NCBI GenBank assembly: GCA_002402105.1
Contig: NVVD01000001.1
Span: 513,345 to 577,344, forward strand
DNA length: 64,000 bases
Reading direction: 5' to 3'
Origin: Candidatus Cloacimonadota bacterium
GTDB taxonomy: Bacteria; Muiribacteriota; UBA6191
The position numbers and the translations under genes are program-made. Positions 46,194 through 55,307 of the stretch are shown here, piece by piece (within the stretch, counting starts at the first letter, position 1; each line of letters begins with the position of its first letter). Below the pieces are notes generated by a model. That model had not been told where the DNA came from and did no database searches. It saw nothing but the letters and a program-made list of their open reading frames with translations.

Positions 46194-47393
46194 TTAATTT
46201 GACTGTATTTTATTAGTTTTATCAATAGTTTGAAAGCAAATAATAAAAAGTATCAAACCACCTGTTCCAAAAATAAAAAAACAATTGAAAAAAGCAATAT
46301 TAGAGTTTTGAGTATCAACGATTGAGCCAATATAAGGGCCAATTAAACAAAAAAACAACCTCATAAATAGGTTTTTAATAGATAAAATAGTGGCTCTTTG
46401 ATGACTAGGAATCAACTTGTTTATCATATCTCTACTAATAGGGCCCATCATAGCTCGGTTGAAGAAAAAGATAAAAAAGATGATTAAACCATATGGACTA
46501 GCATTATAACTCAAAGCTAAATACCCAAAACTTATAAAACATAAAAAAGAAAATAAACTTTGTTTTTGGGATAGTAAAGAAGCAAACTTACTTGTGTAAT
46601 TAGAAAATATACCAGTTGAAAACTGTAAGATGGCCCATATTAAACCAAAATAAATAAGAGGGGTATTTAACTGTTTTAAGTAAGCTTGAACTTGCCACAC
46701 AAAAGTAATACCACCTGCGTTTAACCATGCAAAATAAAAGATTAAAGATAATAACAAAGGATTAGAAAGTAAAAATTGAATAGTTTCTTTGATAGTACTT
46801 GTTTCTTGCTTTTCTTTATTTGATGTGGGTTCTTTTAATGAAAGTATGAGTGGTAAAATAAAAAGTATAATAACTGCTTGTGCGATATAGGGGCTTCTAA
46901 GTGAATAAAGAGCTAATCCTCCACCAATTAAACCGGCAAATCCTTCTGAATAATAAGCTGCCCTATACATTTTACTATCCCAAAAAATATATTCATCTTT
47001 TTTGTCAAGTTCAAGCAATGTGTCGTATAACAAGGCAGAGTCACAACCAGAAATTAAACTAGAGCCAATTGCTAGAAAAAAAACAGCAACTAAAAAGAAG
47101 TCAAATTGATTAGCAAAAACATATACAAAATCGCCAAAGCAAATAAATAAAGCTCCAATAAACATAGATTTTTTATATGAATAACGATCAGCAAACCAAC
47201 CAGATGGAACTTCTGCTACTAATATTATTAATGAAAAAAAAGCTTGAATCCAAAAAACCTGTTGAAGGTTTACTCCATTAGATTGATAAAATAATACAGC
47301 TATGGGTAAGCCAAGTAAAAACCACCTTAGTGCTTGTATAAAAGGTAGTTTTATTAAATTAGATGTGTAGCTAGCTGATTGCATTGTAAGCAT
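46194..47393 (-). CDS. MFS transporter (399 aa)
   Basis: Major facilitator with about twelve helices. Motif A is present after helix 2 (EVPSGWFADRYSYKKSMF), followed by FLAIGSSLISGCDSALLYDTLLEL, a segment seen in MFS efflux families. The long ORF would start at 47435, well inside the upstream FAD gene. I prefer ATG 47391-47393, 3 nt after GGAG, or ATG 47382-47384; either leaves a short overlap (about 14-23 nt), typical of coupling. It is the last gene of the operon that starts at 51730. Substrate unknown; the partner FAD oxidoreductase suggests export or import of the compound it acts on. Confidence 0.85.
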   Translation of the reverse strand: MLTMQSASYTSNLIKLPFIQALRWFLLGLPIAVLFYQSNGVNLQQVFWIQAFFSLIILVAEVPSGWFADRYSYKKSMFIGALFICFGDFVYVFANQFDFFLVAVFFLAIGSSLISGCDSALLYDTLLELDKKDEYIFWDSKMYRAAYYSEGFAGLIGGGLALYSLRSPYIAQAVIILFILPLILSLKEPTSNKEKQETSTIKETIQFLLSNPLLLSLIFYFAWLNAGGITFVWQVQAYLKQLNTPLIYFGLIWAILQFSTGIFSNYTSKFASLLSQKQSLFSFLCFISFGYLALSYNASPYGLIIFFIFFFNRAMMGPISRDMINKLIPSHQRATILSIKNLFMRLFFCLIGPYIGSIVDTQNSNIAFFNCFFIFGTGGLILFIICFQTIDKTNKIQSN

Positions 47394-48921
47394 TGACTCC
47401 AGCTTGAAAAGCTTCTTCAAATAGAGGTAGGCCATAACTATCGCTATTGGCTAAAACAATCGAGTTTTGATTTTTATTTTGTAAAGAGGGCAAAATATAG
47501 CCCTTTGGACAAAGTCCCATAGCATGACCAATTCGTTTAAAACACATAGATTTAAGATAGGGTATGAGCTCTGGGCTAATTTGTTCAAAATCATCTAGAA
47601 CTAAGTTCATTAATTGTTTTTTTGAAAGTTTATACAAATCTTTAGAGGATAATTTTGCAAAGGCTTGAGTCGGAAAAAAGTGAGTTAATAAAAGAGGATT
47701 TTTAAACTCTTTTTGAAAATAGTTTGAAGCAATATAGCCAACAGAATCACTATCTTTTCTGATGTTATCCCAACATAAATAAGATAAAGGGTAATTATCA
47801 GGTAGTTGAAAATTGAGCTGTGTAACTAACCACGGTACTTGCTTTTGAGTTTTAACTTTTGGATTTTGTGGAAAAATATACGGTATAACATGAGATTTAC
47901 CTGCAAACACAAGATGTTTAGAATAAATAAAATAAAATTGATTATCTTTAAAAATAAGTGACTTATGAAGCCCATTTTCTTTTATTGAATAAGCTAATAA
48001 ACTTTTTGTGCTTAAGTTTTTTGAAGGGATATTTTTTAAAAATATATCAATTAAAAAGCCGTTACCCTTAGAAGAAGATAGGGTGTAATGACTTCTATTT
48101 TGATCACGACAGCAAAAATAATGTAGTCCAACCCAAGCACTAACTTCATGAGCTAAGCAACCATAATCATCCATGCAAGCATAGTTTACAACATACTCGA
48201 CTTCACTATCCCACATATCATTTTGTTTTAAGTAGGATATAAAGTCTAAATGAAATAGACTCATGGATTTTTTATCTTTAGAAGAAAACTGGGTAGGTAA
48301 AGCAAACCATAATTTATTATCACTACCTTTTAGAGTAGATAAAAACCGACAAAAACTTTTAAATTTTTTAAGTTTTTTAGATGGTCTATTTAAATACTCT
48401 CCAATTTCAAGAGTCCAACTATCATCATGTAAAGACCTTTCTTTAGAGTCTGTGTCAGTTACGATATAATCATTATTATAAATAGCTAAGTCATTATCAA
48501 AGCCTGTAATAATATTTGACTCAACATAAAAATCAATTAAATCTTTAGCATAATTATTAGCAGTTATTATATAGTGAGCTCCACTAGGCAATTGATGCTT
48601 AGAAAAGGGCATACTAGCAGAAGTACCCCCCATTTCATTAGCGGGGTCGAGTAGTAAAAAGTCTCTTTTGTCTTTTGATAATAAACGAGCACAATTTAAA
48701 CCAGCTACGCCTCCACCTGCTATTAAAGTGTCTGTGTGTAAAATATCTTTTGTATTTAATAAAGCATCTTTTATTATTTTTGGGTCTCTTAGTTTGTGTC
48801 CAATGCTCATTTCATCTTCATATAAGCTTAACTTTATATTATTAGATGCTTTTTTAGCAAAAAGAGTTGAGCTGAGACCAATAGTACTTAAACCTTTTAT
48901 AAAGTTTCTTCGATTTATCAT
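47371..48921 (-). CDS. Tat-exported FAD-dependent oxidoreductase (516 aa)
   Basis: A twin-arginine signal (NRRNFIKGLSTIGLSSTLFA, about 3-22) implies folding with cofactor before export. The Rossmann FAD-binding motif is DTLIAGGGVAGLNCARLL (about 61-78) and the following LLLDPANEMGGTSAS fits flavin amine oxidase/phytoene dehydrogenase-like proteins. The C-terminal GLPLFEEAFQAGVNAYNAI matches the second FAD-contact motif of that family. The central part is not diagnostic, so the substrate is unknown. It overlaps the AAA+ gene upstream by ATGA and the MFS gene downstream. Confidence 0.88.
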   Translation of the reverse strand: MINRRNFIKGLSTIGLSSTLFAKKASNNIKLSLYEDEMSIGHKLRDPKIIKDALLNTKDILHTDTLIAGGGVAGLNCARLLSKDKRDFLLLDPANEMGGTSASMPFSKHQLPSGAHYIITANNYAKDLIDFYVESNIITGFDNDLAIYNNDYIVTDTDSKERSLHDDSWTLEIGEYLNRPSKKLKKFKSFCRFLSTLKGSDNKLWFALPTQFSSKDKKSMSLFHLDFISYLKQNDMWDSEVEYVVNYACMDDYGCLAHEVSAWVGLHYFCCRDQNRSHYTLSSSKGNGFLIDIFLKNIPSKNLSTKSLLAYSIKENGLHKSLIFKDNQFYFIYSKHLVFAGKSHVIPYIFPQNPKVKTQKQVPWLVTQLNFQLPDNYPLSYLCWDNIRKDSDSVGYIASNYFQKEFKNPLLLTHFFPTQAFAKLSSKDLYKLSKKQLMNLVLDDFEQISPELIPYLKSMCFKRIGHAMGLCPKGYILPSLQNKNQNSIVLANSDSYGLPLFEEAFQAGVNAYNAIS

Positions 48922-50897
48922 AGTATTTTATAGGTTAAATGAAATAAGGTTTTTTGTAAGTGTGAAGAGTCTTTAGGCTCTTTAGATAACTTAAAAAAAA
49001 ATTCATTTTTTTTAGAGTGAAAATAAACCTTTTCAACTAAATCAAAAAAACCAAAGTAAGGCTCATTATATGTGATTAAGTTTTGTTTAGAAACTTTTAA
49101 AATTAGTTGTCTTTTGTCTTCTTCAAATTCATCTAGTACTTTCATCAAAAATTCTTCTTGAATATTTTGAAGGACATGAAGAGGCCCAATGATATTTTTT
49201 TGAGTGTTAAACTCTCCGTATAAGTAAAATACTAGTTGTTCTTCTTCTATGAGTTGTTCTACTAATAAAAATTGAATCTTAGAAAAGTCGATTTCTTGGT
49301 TACTCTGTAAAATATAACGATAGGTATTTTCATTTTGTTTGAAAAAACACTCTATACGACCTTTAGAATCTAAGCGTAAGGTATCTTTTGCTAAAAACTC
49401 AATTTTTGGTTCGTCTTCATCATCGTATCTAGGAAAAGAAGAAAAGTATTGGTGTACATCTGACTTTAATTGCTCTTCTTGTACTCTATATTTTAAAACA
49501 TTTGTATATACTTTTTGACTAGGGGTTTTAATATCTGAGGAGGTTTCAGTAATTTTTAAAACGGACCAAAGTTTTTTAACGAGAGTTTCACTATCATTTT
49601 CAAATTGGGCTATGACAGTTGAAAAGACTTTGATGCCAAATTGAAGATCATTATCTGGATACAATCGACCATCGGGAAAAGAATCAAAAATCATAAACAA
49701 ATCAACATTAGAAACTTTTGATTGACCTGAATGAATATCTTTAAGGTTTTCTATTTCAGTTAAGTTTGTTTTTAAAAAATCTTGCCATTCTATGACAGCA
49801 GATTGAATAGGAGTAAGTACTTGGTTTGACGTAACCTGCTGATGTAGATTAAAATGTCTTGAATTTAGTATAAAGTCACCATAGTTTTGAGATAAATGAT
49901 TAATTATAAATTTTGAAATTTCTTGCTCATCTTTTAATGATTGGTTTAATTTAATCTCTATTATATTTTCAGTAGTCTTGGTTAAAAAAATATCTTTTAA
50001 CTTTTGAAAATTGATTGTAGCAATATCATTAACAATATTTAAGTTAGTTTTTGAGAAATAGCTCATACAAGCTTTTATGAGGTGTACATGAGCTGATTCC
50101 ATAGCTTTATGGAGTTCTCTAAGATTTTGTGGCCAGTGATAACTTTGTAAATAGTTTGAAGTCTCTTTTAATATTAAAGGTATAGTAGAAAAATAATTAA
50201 AGTTTTGATAAATGGATTGATTGTAGCTATTTATTAAAAATAGAAGATCATTGGGTCTTTTTCTTAGTGGAGGAAGTTGAATCATAAATCCGTTTAGTCT
50301 AGCAAACAAGTCGGCCTTCATGCTTTTTCCATCTTCAATGTTTTTAAGAAGATTGGTGTCATTGGTTGCTGCTATGATTCGTAAATCAAGACTTTCGCTT
50401 TCAGTAGATGCACCGACTTTTGTGATTTTTCTTGTATCAATAGCTCTTAATAACTTGGCTTGGTGATGTAAAGGAAAACAAGTAATTTCGTCTAAAAATA
50501 ATGTGCTTTTATTAGCTTGTTCAAAAAATCCGATGGTATTTTTATTTGCTCCAGTAAAAGCATTTTTAACATAACCAAAAAAGTGGTTCTCAATAAGGCT
50601 TTCTGGGATGGCGGCACAATTAACAGCAACAAAACCGTTTTGCGCTTGTGAGAAAACCTGTTTATCCTCGACTCCGTCAATATGTAGTAATCTTGCAATT
50701 TGTTCTTTACCAGTACCAGTTTCCCCAATAATTATTATATTTTTAATCTTTAATAAATTGATAGCTTTTATTTGTTCATAAATAGCTTGAATATCTGGCA
50801 AAGTTTGAGAGTTGACATCAATACTTATTTTTTCAACTTCAGGTTTTTTTTTAGCCTTTTGAAATAACTTAGGAATTTTTAGTTTTTTTAAGACCAT
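48918..50897 (-). CDS. Sigma54-interaction-type AAA+ protein with unusual C-terminal region (659 aa)
   Basis: N-terminal AAA+ domain of the bacterial enhancer-binding type: Walker A IGETGTGKEQIA (57-68), the sigma54-contact loop as KNAFTGANK (111-119; canonical GAFTGA becomes NAFTGA), Walker B TLFLDEI (132-138), sensor RIIAATND and RLNGFMIQLPPLRKRPNDL (arginine finger region). No receiver, GAF or PAS sensor precedes it. The C-terminal 350 residues (about 310-659) contain no helix-turn-helix that I can see and are a mixed alpha/beta region of unknown nature. It may act without specific DNA binding or may have been repurposed. It is the second gene of the nucleosidase-FAD-MFS operon, ATGA-coupled to the FAD gene. 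Confidence 0.82.
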   Translation of the reverse strand: MVLKKLKIPKLFQKAKKKPEVEKISIDVNSQTLPDIQAIYEQIKAINLLKIKNIIIIGETGTGKEQIARLLHIDGVEDKQVFSQAQNGFVAVNCAAIPESLIENHFFGYVKNAFTGANKNTIGFFEQANKSTLFLDEITCFPLHHQAKLLRAIDTRKITKVGASTESESLDLRIIAATNDTNLLKNIEDGKSMKADLFARLNGFMIQLPPLRKRPNDLLFLINSYNQSIYQNFNYFSTIPLILKETSNYLQSYHWPQNLRELHKAMESAHVHLIKACMSYFSKTNLNIVNDIATINFQKLKDIFLTKTTENIIEIKLNQSLKDEQEISKFIINHLSQNYGDFILNSRHFNLHQQVTSNQVLTPIQSAVIEWQDFLKTNLTEIENLKDIHSGQSKVSNVDLFMIFDSFPDGRLYPDNDLQFGIKVFSTVIAQFENDSETLVKKLWSVLKITETSSDIKTPSQKVYTNVLKYRVQEEQLKSDVHQYFSSFPRYDDEDEPKIEFLAKDTLRLDSKGRIECFFKQNENTYRYILQSNQEIDFSKIQFLLVEQLIEEEQLVFYLYGEFNTQKNIIGPLHVLQNIQEEFLMKVLDEFEEDKRQLILKVSKQNLITYNEPYFGFFDLVEKVYFHSKKNEFFFKLSKEPKDSSHLQKTLFHLTYKIL

Positions 50898-50899
50898 TT

Positions 50900-51730
50900 T
50901 TAGTTTTCAAATTTTAATAGGGTATTTAAGTTTTCAATAAAAAAGTGGTTGAGTTTGTCCATAGACTCTTTAATAGTAGAAGATGAAAACTTAGGATTCC
51001 ACTCTTCTTTACTTAAAGTATCAGATACTATTAAAAAGGTTGAAATACTAAAGTTACGAAATTTTGCCAAAGAAAATAAAGCACTAGTTTCCATTTCAAC
51101 ACCAAGAGTGATTTTTTTCTTCCAGTAGGCAATTTTCTTTTTTGTTTCTCGATAAGGAGCATCTGTTGTCCAACAAAGTCCGAGTTTAAAGTTTATTTCA
51201 CTTTGTTGCATCTGTTGATTTAAAAATTCAGTAAAACCAAAGTGAGGATAAGAAAAGATAGAAGCTTCTTGGTAATGCATACTTGTGCCTTCATCTCTAA
51301 TGGCTTGGTCAATTAAAAAGATATCACCGATATTAGTATCATCTTGTAAACCACCACAAATAGAGACTGAAATAAACTTATCAAAACCAAGAACTTGAAT
51401 TTCTTCAAGGGTTCTAACGGCTGCTGATGCTCCCTCTGGTAAGAGTGCTAACCCAATATATTGACCATCTTTTTCATAAACTTCAAACTTATAACCCTTC
51501 AATGGATTACTTTTTATTAAGTTGAGTCCCATTTTTTCTCTAAAATTTTTTCGGAATGATTCATGAAAAAATAAAAAACAGGTGTTATAGCTTTTATCTA
51601 ATATCTTTTCAATAGCATTTTGAGAGGCTTGTGAACGCAAAAAATATTGCTTTGGAGAAAAAAGAGCAGGGTCTTTAGGAGTTGAAAGCTCTTGTGCATA
51701 TTTTATAAAATCATCTTGAATTTCATTCAT
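50900..51730 (-). CDS. Nucleoside phosphorylase family protein (276 aa)
   Basis: Member of the PNP/UDP-phosphorylase superfamily, splitting nucleosides with phosphate (or hydrolysing them). Family landmarks are the base/ribose site SICGGLQDDTNIGDIFLIDQ, GLCWTTDAPYRET and GVEMETSALFSLA with Glu-Met-Glu for ribose binding, then LIVSDTLS. Its layout resembles uridine phosphorylase more than PNP. The N-terminal 40 residues are extra. Two bp separate it from the AAA+ gene. With S1/P1 nuclease and psuG elsewhere in the window it would fit nucleoside salvage; whether the operon partners share that pathway is unclear. Confidence 0.85.
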   Translation of the reverse strand: MNEIQDDFIKYAQELSTPKDPALFSPKQYFLRSQASQNAIEKILDKSYNTCFLFFHESFRKNFREKMGLNLIKSNPLKGYKFEVYEKDGQYIGLALLPEGASAAVRTLEEIQVLGFDKFISVSICGGLQDDTNIGDIFLIDQAIRDEGTSMHYQEASIFSYPHFGFTEFLNQQMQQSEINFKLGLCWTTDAPYRETKKKIAYWKKKITLGVEMETSALFSLAKFRNFSISTFLIVSDTLSKEEWNPKFSSSTIKESMDKLNHFFIENLNTLLKFEN

Positions 51731-51813
51731 AACTTTTAAACCTATTTCATAATTTAGAGAGGTACTAATACAAACTAAAGTTTACAATAAATAAGCCCAA
51801 AGGGTAAGGGGTT

Positions 51814-52599
51814 TTACTTTAAATGAACTCTTTGGTTCATGTCTAATTGATAAACATGACCAGTAAAAGAAAATTGATCTAAGTAGGTTTTAAATTGTTG
51901 GGGAGTGCCAGTTAAAAGAGGATAAGTGCCCCAATGTACTGGTAAAACAGAAGAAGCTTTAATCATATTGGTAGCTAATGCTGCTCTTTTTGGTCCCATT
52001 GTAAATTGGTTTCCGATGCATACAATAAATAAATCTATCTTATGAAATAAAGGTATGAGTTTCATATCAAACATTAAATCAGTATCACCAGAAAAATAAA
52101 CAGTTTTGTCATTTTTGATCTCGATAATAAAACCAACAGATGGCCCAGTATTGTGTAAAATACCCTTAGTATCAATAATTTCACTAGAGTGAATAGCTTG
52201 TGTAAAGGTAATTTTAATTTCAGGAGTGATTTGAATTTCTCCCCCAACATCACCTAAGTTTTTTTGTAATACCCTATCTTTGGGGTATTTTAAAATAGAA
52301 AGTAAATGATTGCCAAGACTATAACTAGTAATGATTTTAGCATTACTATTTGATAATATATCTCTAGTATCACCTATATGATCTCCATGTCCATGAGATA
52401 GTAAAATATAGTGAGTATCGTGTAGGCTAGTTAAAATAGTTTTACCATTTGGATTTTTGGGGTTATTAATCCAAGGGTCAATCAGTATCTTTGTCCCATT
52501 TGGTGTAATAATCTCTATACTAGAATGACCAAACCATCTGATATTTGAACAACTTACAAGTGATACTAGAATAAAAAAAAGAGAAAAGTGTCTAAGCAT
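51814..52599 (-). CDS. Lipoprotein metallo-beta-lactamase-fold hydrolase, UlaG/UPF0173-like (261 aa)
   Basis: Zinc hydrolase with a lipoprotein signal: MLRHFSLFFILVSLVSC, with the lipobox Cys at residue 17. Metal-binding motif HGHGDHIGD is present, followed by HSSEIIDT, FSGDTDLM and a final PVHWGTYPL, which together match the UlaG-like branch. The preferred ATG 52597-52599 overlaps the upstream stop (ATGCTTAG). A longer form from 52623 would put the lipobox further in. A membrane-anchored UlaG-like enzyme is unusual; its substrate is unknown. It is the third gene of tyrS-PyrE-like-hydrolase. Confidence 0.85.
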   Translation of the reverse strand: MLRHFSLFFILVSLVSCSNIRWFGHSSIEIITPNGTKILIDPWINNPKNPNGKTILTSLHDTHYILLSHGHGDHIGDTRDILSNSNAKIITSYSLGNHLLSILKYPKDRVLQKNLGDVGGEIQITPEIKITFTQAIHSSEIIDTKGILHNTGPSVGFIIEIKNDKTVYFSGDTDLMFDMKLIPLFHKIDLFIVCIGNQFTMGPKRAALATNMIKASSVLPVHWGTYPLLTGTPQQFKTYLDQFSFTGHVYQLDMNQRVHLK

Positions 52600-53119
52600 T
52601 TTCACTTTTTGCAGTATTTTCATTTAAAATATCTGAATATTCTTTTTCACTAATTAAATGTAACTCTTTATACTTCTCTAAAATTTCACCAGCTGCAACT
52701 AAGCTAAGAAGACGTGGTTCTTCGGTATTTGGTCTCATTCCTAAAAAAGAATAAACAGCAATAATTTCTAAACCTTGCTTTTTGCATAACTCATGAATTA
52801 AAGTCATGTCTTCTTCACTTGGACTCACTAGAGTAATGTAAATAATTCTTTTAATATCTTTAATATCACCGATTATGTCTTCACCATTTAGCCATAAAAA
52901 GGGAAGCTCTAGGCGACTTGCTAAGTGTGGCATGTAAGGTAAAACCTCAGAGCCACATACTATAGCATCAATTGCATAATCATCTAATATTTCAATGCTA
53001 GCATCAGCCAAAAATGGAAATACATCAGGGTGTGAAAAGGCTTTTGAAAAGTCTATGCTATTTTTATCGAATCTAATAATATCTGTTTCATAAAACATTT
53101 GTGCTAATTGATCACTCAT
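52592..53119 (-). CDS. Degenerate orotate phosphoribosyltransferase-like protein (175 aa)
   Basis: The layout follows PyrE-type type I PRTases: an N-terminal hood (IIRFDKNSIDFSKAFSH for the loop that normally reads L.SG..S..f), a central Rossmann-like half (DAIVCGSEVLPYMPHLASRL, ELPFLWLNGED) and the OPRT-type C-terminal tail (LLSLVAAGEILEKYKELHLI). The PRPP-binding signature, normally VVVVDDVITTG, is replaced by IKRIIYITLVSPSEEDM, with no Asp-Asp and no glycine turn. It is probably inactive as a PRTase and may be a regulatory or binding relic. It lies 9 bp after tyrS. Confidence 0.6.
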   Translation of the reverse strand: MSDQLAQMFYETDIIRFDKNSIDFSKAFSHPDVFPFLADASIEILDDYAIDAIVCGSEVLPYMPHLASRLELPFLWLNGEDIIGDIKDIKRIIYITLVSPSEEDMTLIHELCKKQGLEIIAVYSFLGMRPNTEEPRLLSLVAAGEILEKYKELHLISEKEYSDILNENTAKSENA

Positions 53120-53128
53120 TTTAGCTCC

Positions 53129-54394
53129 TTAATTTGTAAAATTTGCTAAAGCGTATTTTTTCTTACCGCTTCTAACTATCATAATAGAGTCAGAAGCTAA
53201 ATCTTCTTCACCTAACATTTTTGTTTCGTCACTAACTTTTTGATTGTTTAGATAGACTCCACCTTGTTTGATAAGTCTTCTTGCTTCACCCTTTGATTTG
53301 CAAAGACCAGCTGAAGATAATAAATCTAAAATACCAAAACTTTGATTATTTAACGAACTTTTTGAACATTCAATAGAAGGTACATCTTTAAAGATATTTA
53401 GTAAAGTTTCGTCATTTAAACCATCTAAACTACCACCAAATAACACTTGAGTTGCTTTAATTGCTAAATTAACTGCATCTTCATCATGTACAAGTTTTGT
53501 AACTTCAAAAGCTAGTGTTTTTTGTGCTTCTCTTTTGTGCGGTTCTTGCTCTAGACATTGTTGAAGTCTTTCAATTGTTTCATCAGGTAAAAAAGTAAAA
53601 TATCTTAGGTATTTGATGACTTCTGAGTCTTCTCTTTGTACCCAAAATTGATAAAATTCGTATGGGCTTGTTTTTTTAGGGTCTAACCAAAAGTTATCAC
53701 CAGTAGAGGTTTTACCAAATTTTTCACCACTGCTTGATTTGATTAAGGGAATAGTCATTCCATAAGCCTTATTGCCATTTTTTTTACGAATTAAATCAGT
53801 GCCAGCTGTGATGTTACCCCATTGGTCAGAGCCACCAACTTGTAAATTACAGTCGTGATTTTCATTTAAATATAAATAGTCGTATGCTTGTAGTACTTGA
53901 TAAGAAAATTCAGTAAATGACATTCCTTCATCAGAGCTTAGTCTTTTTTTAACGGATTCTTTTGCCATCATTTCAGTAACACGAAACATTTTACCAATAT
54001 CACGTAAAAAACTAACAAAATTATGAGTTTTGAACCAGTCCATGTTGTTTACAATTTTGGCTCCATCTTCAATTTTGATGAACTTTTTGATTTGTTTTGA
54101 TATGCCTTTTAAATTATGGTCAATGATTTCTTCTGTAAGTAAAACTCTTTCTTTTGACTTACCAGAGGGGTCACCAATCATACCAGTAGCTCCACCTAAA
54201 AGAGCGATAGGTTTATGACCAAGTTTTTGTAGTCTCATCATTGTTATTAATAGATATAAATGACCAACATGTAAAGTGTCTCCAGTTGGGTCAAAACCAC
54301 AATAAAAGGTATATGATTTATTATCTAAATCAATTTCATCCGAACTCAATTGGTGGATAAGCTCATGTTTTAAAAAGTTTTCAACAGATGACAT
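53129..54394 (-). CDS. tyrS: Tyrosyl-tRNA synthetase (421 aa)
   Basis: Class Ic synthetase charging tRNA-Tyr. The HIGH motif is HVGH in CGFDPTGDTLHVGHLYLL, the tyrosine pocket is QVGGSDQWGNITAGTDLIRK and the KMSKS loop is KFGKT(STGDNFW). An S4 RNA-binding domain closes the protein (about 355-421; GEARRLIKQGGVYLNNQKVS). Full length. Start ATG 54392-54394 preceded by an unremarkable GAG. It heads a minus-strand group with the PyrE-like and lipoprotein hydrolase genes. A T-box leader is not visible in the 233-bp upstream gap, which holds no other feature. Confidence 0.97.
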   Translation of the reverse strand: MSSVENFLKHELIHQLSSDEIDLDNKSYTFYCGFDPTGDTLHVGHLYLLITMMRLQKLGHKPIALLGGATGMIGDPSGKSKERVLLTEEIIDHNLKGISKQIKKFIKIEDGAKIVNNMDWFKTHNFVSFLRDIGKMFRVTEMMAKESVKKRLSSDEGMSFTEFSYQVLQAYDYLYLNENHDCNLQVGGSDQWGNITAGTDLIRKKNGNKAYGMTIPLIKSSSGEKFGKTSTGDNFWLDPKKTSPYEFYQFWVQREDSEVIKYLRYFTFLPDETIERLQQCLEQEPHKREAQKTLAFEVTKLVHDEDAVNLAIKATQVLFGGSLDGLNDETLLNIFKDVPSIECSKSSLNNQSFGILDLLSSAGLCKSKGEARRLIKQGGVYLNNQKVSDETKMLGEEDLASDSIMIVRSGKKKYALANFTN

Positions 54395-54627
54395 TTGTTC
54401 CTCGTTTGCTACTACAAAAAGTTAATTTTATTTAATAAAAAAGTATACTAAAAGATTAACTAAAAGCATTCAAGCTTTAAACAAATATGAGTCCAAGAAA
54501 AGTTGAGTTATTTTGAGGATAAAGGTAAAACTATAAAAAGGTGCTTATTAAATTGGATTAAATAAATGTGAATATGATATAGTTTTGGAATAAAACTTAT
54601 GGAGTATTTAATCATCAAAAACAAACA

Positions 54628-55305
54628 ATGAATAACTCGACTGATATTAGCTTACATTTTTTTGTCACAACAAAATATGCAGATTTAATTAATAAAGCAC
54701 CGTCTGAATTAGATAAATATAAACTATTAGTGGAATGTATGAAAGAAATTCACAAACCTTTAGGAATTAAAGCATATAATTGGTTAATTGACTCTAAGCA
54801 TAATTTTGAATATTATAATATTTTTAAATCTTTTGTGTGGGGATATATAAAAGGCGATAATTTATTTAAAATAAGTAATCAGAATGAAATTAAGAGATTA
54901 GATTGGTTTCAAGAACATTATATTGATAAGATTAAAGTTTTTTTTAAAGAAACACTAGTGGATATAGCGATAACTTTTAAAGAAAATAAAGTTAATATTC
55001 TTAATGAAGTTAGTTTAAAGTTTATGATGATGTCTATTCCAAGAACAACTAAATTATTAAACATATTTACAAAAAATGCCGATATGTCTAAGCAAACAAG
55101 GTTTTCGATAGAACAGCCGATTATAGCATATGTTGCGGTTTCTGATGCAGGTTTTGTAGCTACAGATAATTTAAATCTAGGTAGGGCGACGCTAGGCAAT
55201 ATTTATCCACATATAGAAAGTACTCCAGGTTTAAATTCAAACTTCCATTATAGAGGAATAATTTTTGATGCCAGATCTATAGATAAAATAGAAGTGAGGA
55301 AATAA
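54628..55305 (+). CDS. Hypothetical protein, first gene of three-gene cassette (225 aa)
   Basis: Not recognised. Helical and basic over the first 110 residues (SELDKYKLLVECMKEIHKPL, DWFQEHYIDKIKVFFKETLV), then strand-rich in the last 70 (EQPIIAYVAVSDAGFVATDN, NFHYRGIIFDARSIDKIEVR). No signal peptide, membrane helix or catalytic signature. A clear Shine-Dalgarno is absent before the ATG, and the codon use is AT-rich like its neighbours. The next gene starts 2 bp after the stop (TAATAATG), so the two are coupled. Possible roles include an effector in a toxin-antitoxin or defence cassette, inferred from context alone. Confidence 0.65.
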   Translation: MNNSTDISLHFFVTTKYADLINKAPSELDKYKLLVECMKEIHKPLGIKAYNWLIDSKHNFEYYNIFKSFVWGYIKGDNLFKISNQNEIKRLDWFQEHYIDKIKVFFKETLVDIAITFKENKVNILNEVSLKFMMMSIPRTTKLLNIFTKNADMSKQTRFSIEQPIIAYVAVSDAGFVATDNLNLGRATLGNIYPHIESTPGLNSNFHYRGIIFDARSIDKIEVRK

Positions 55306-55307
55306 TA

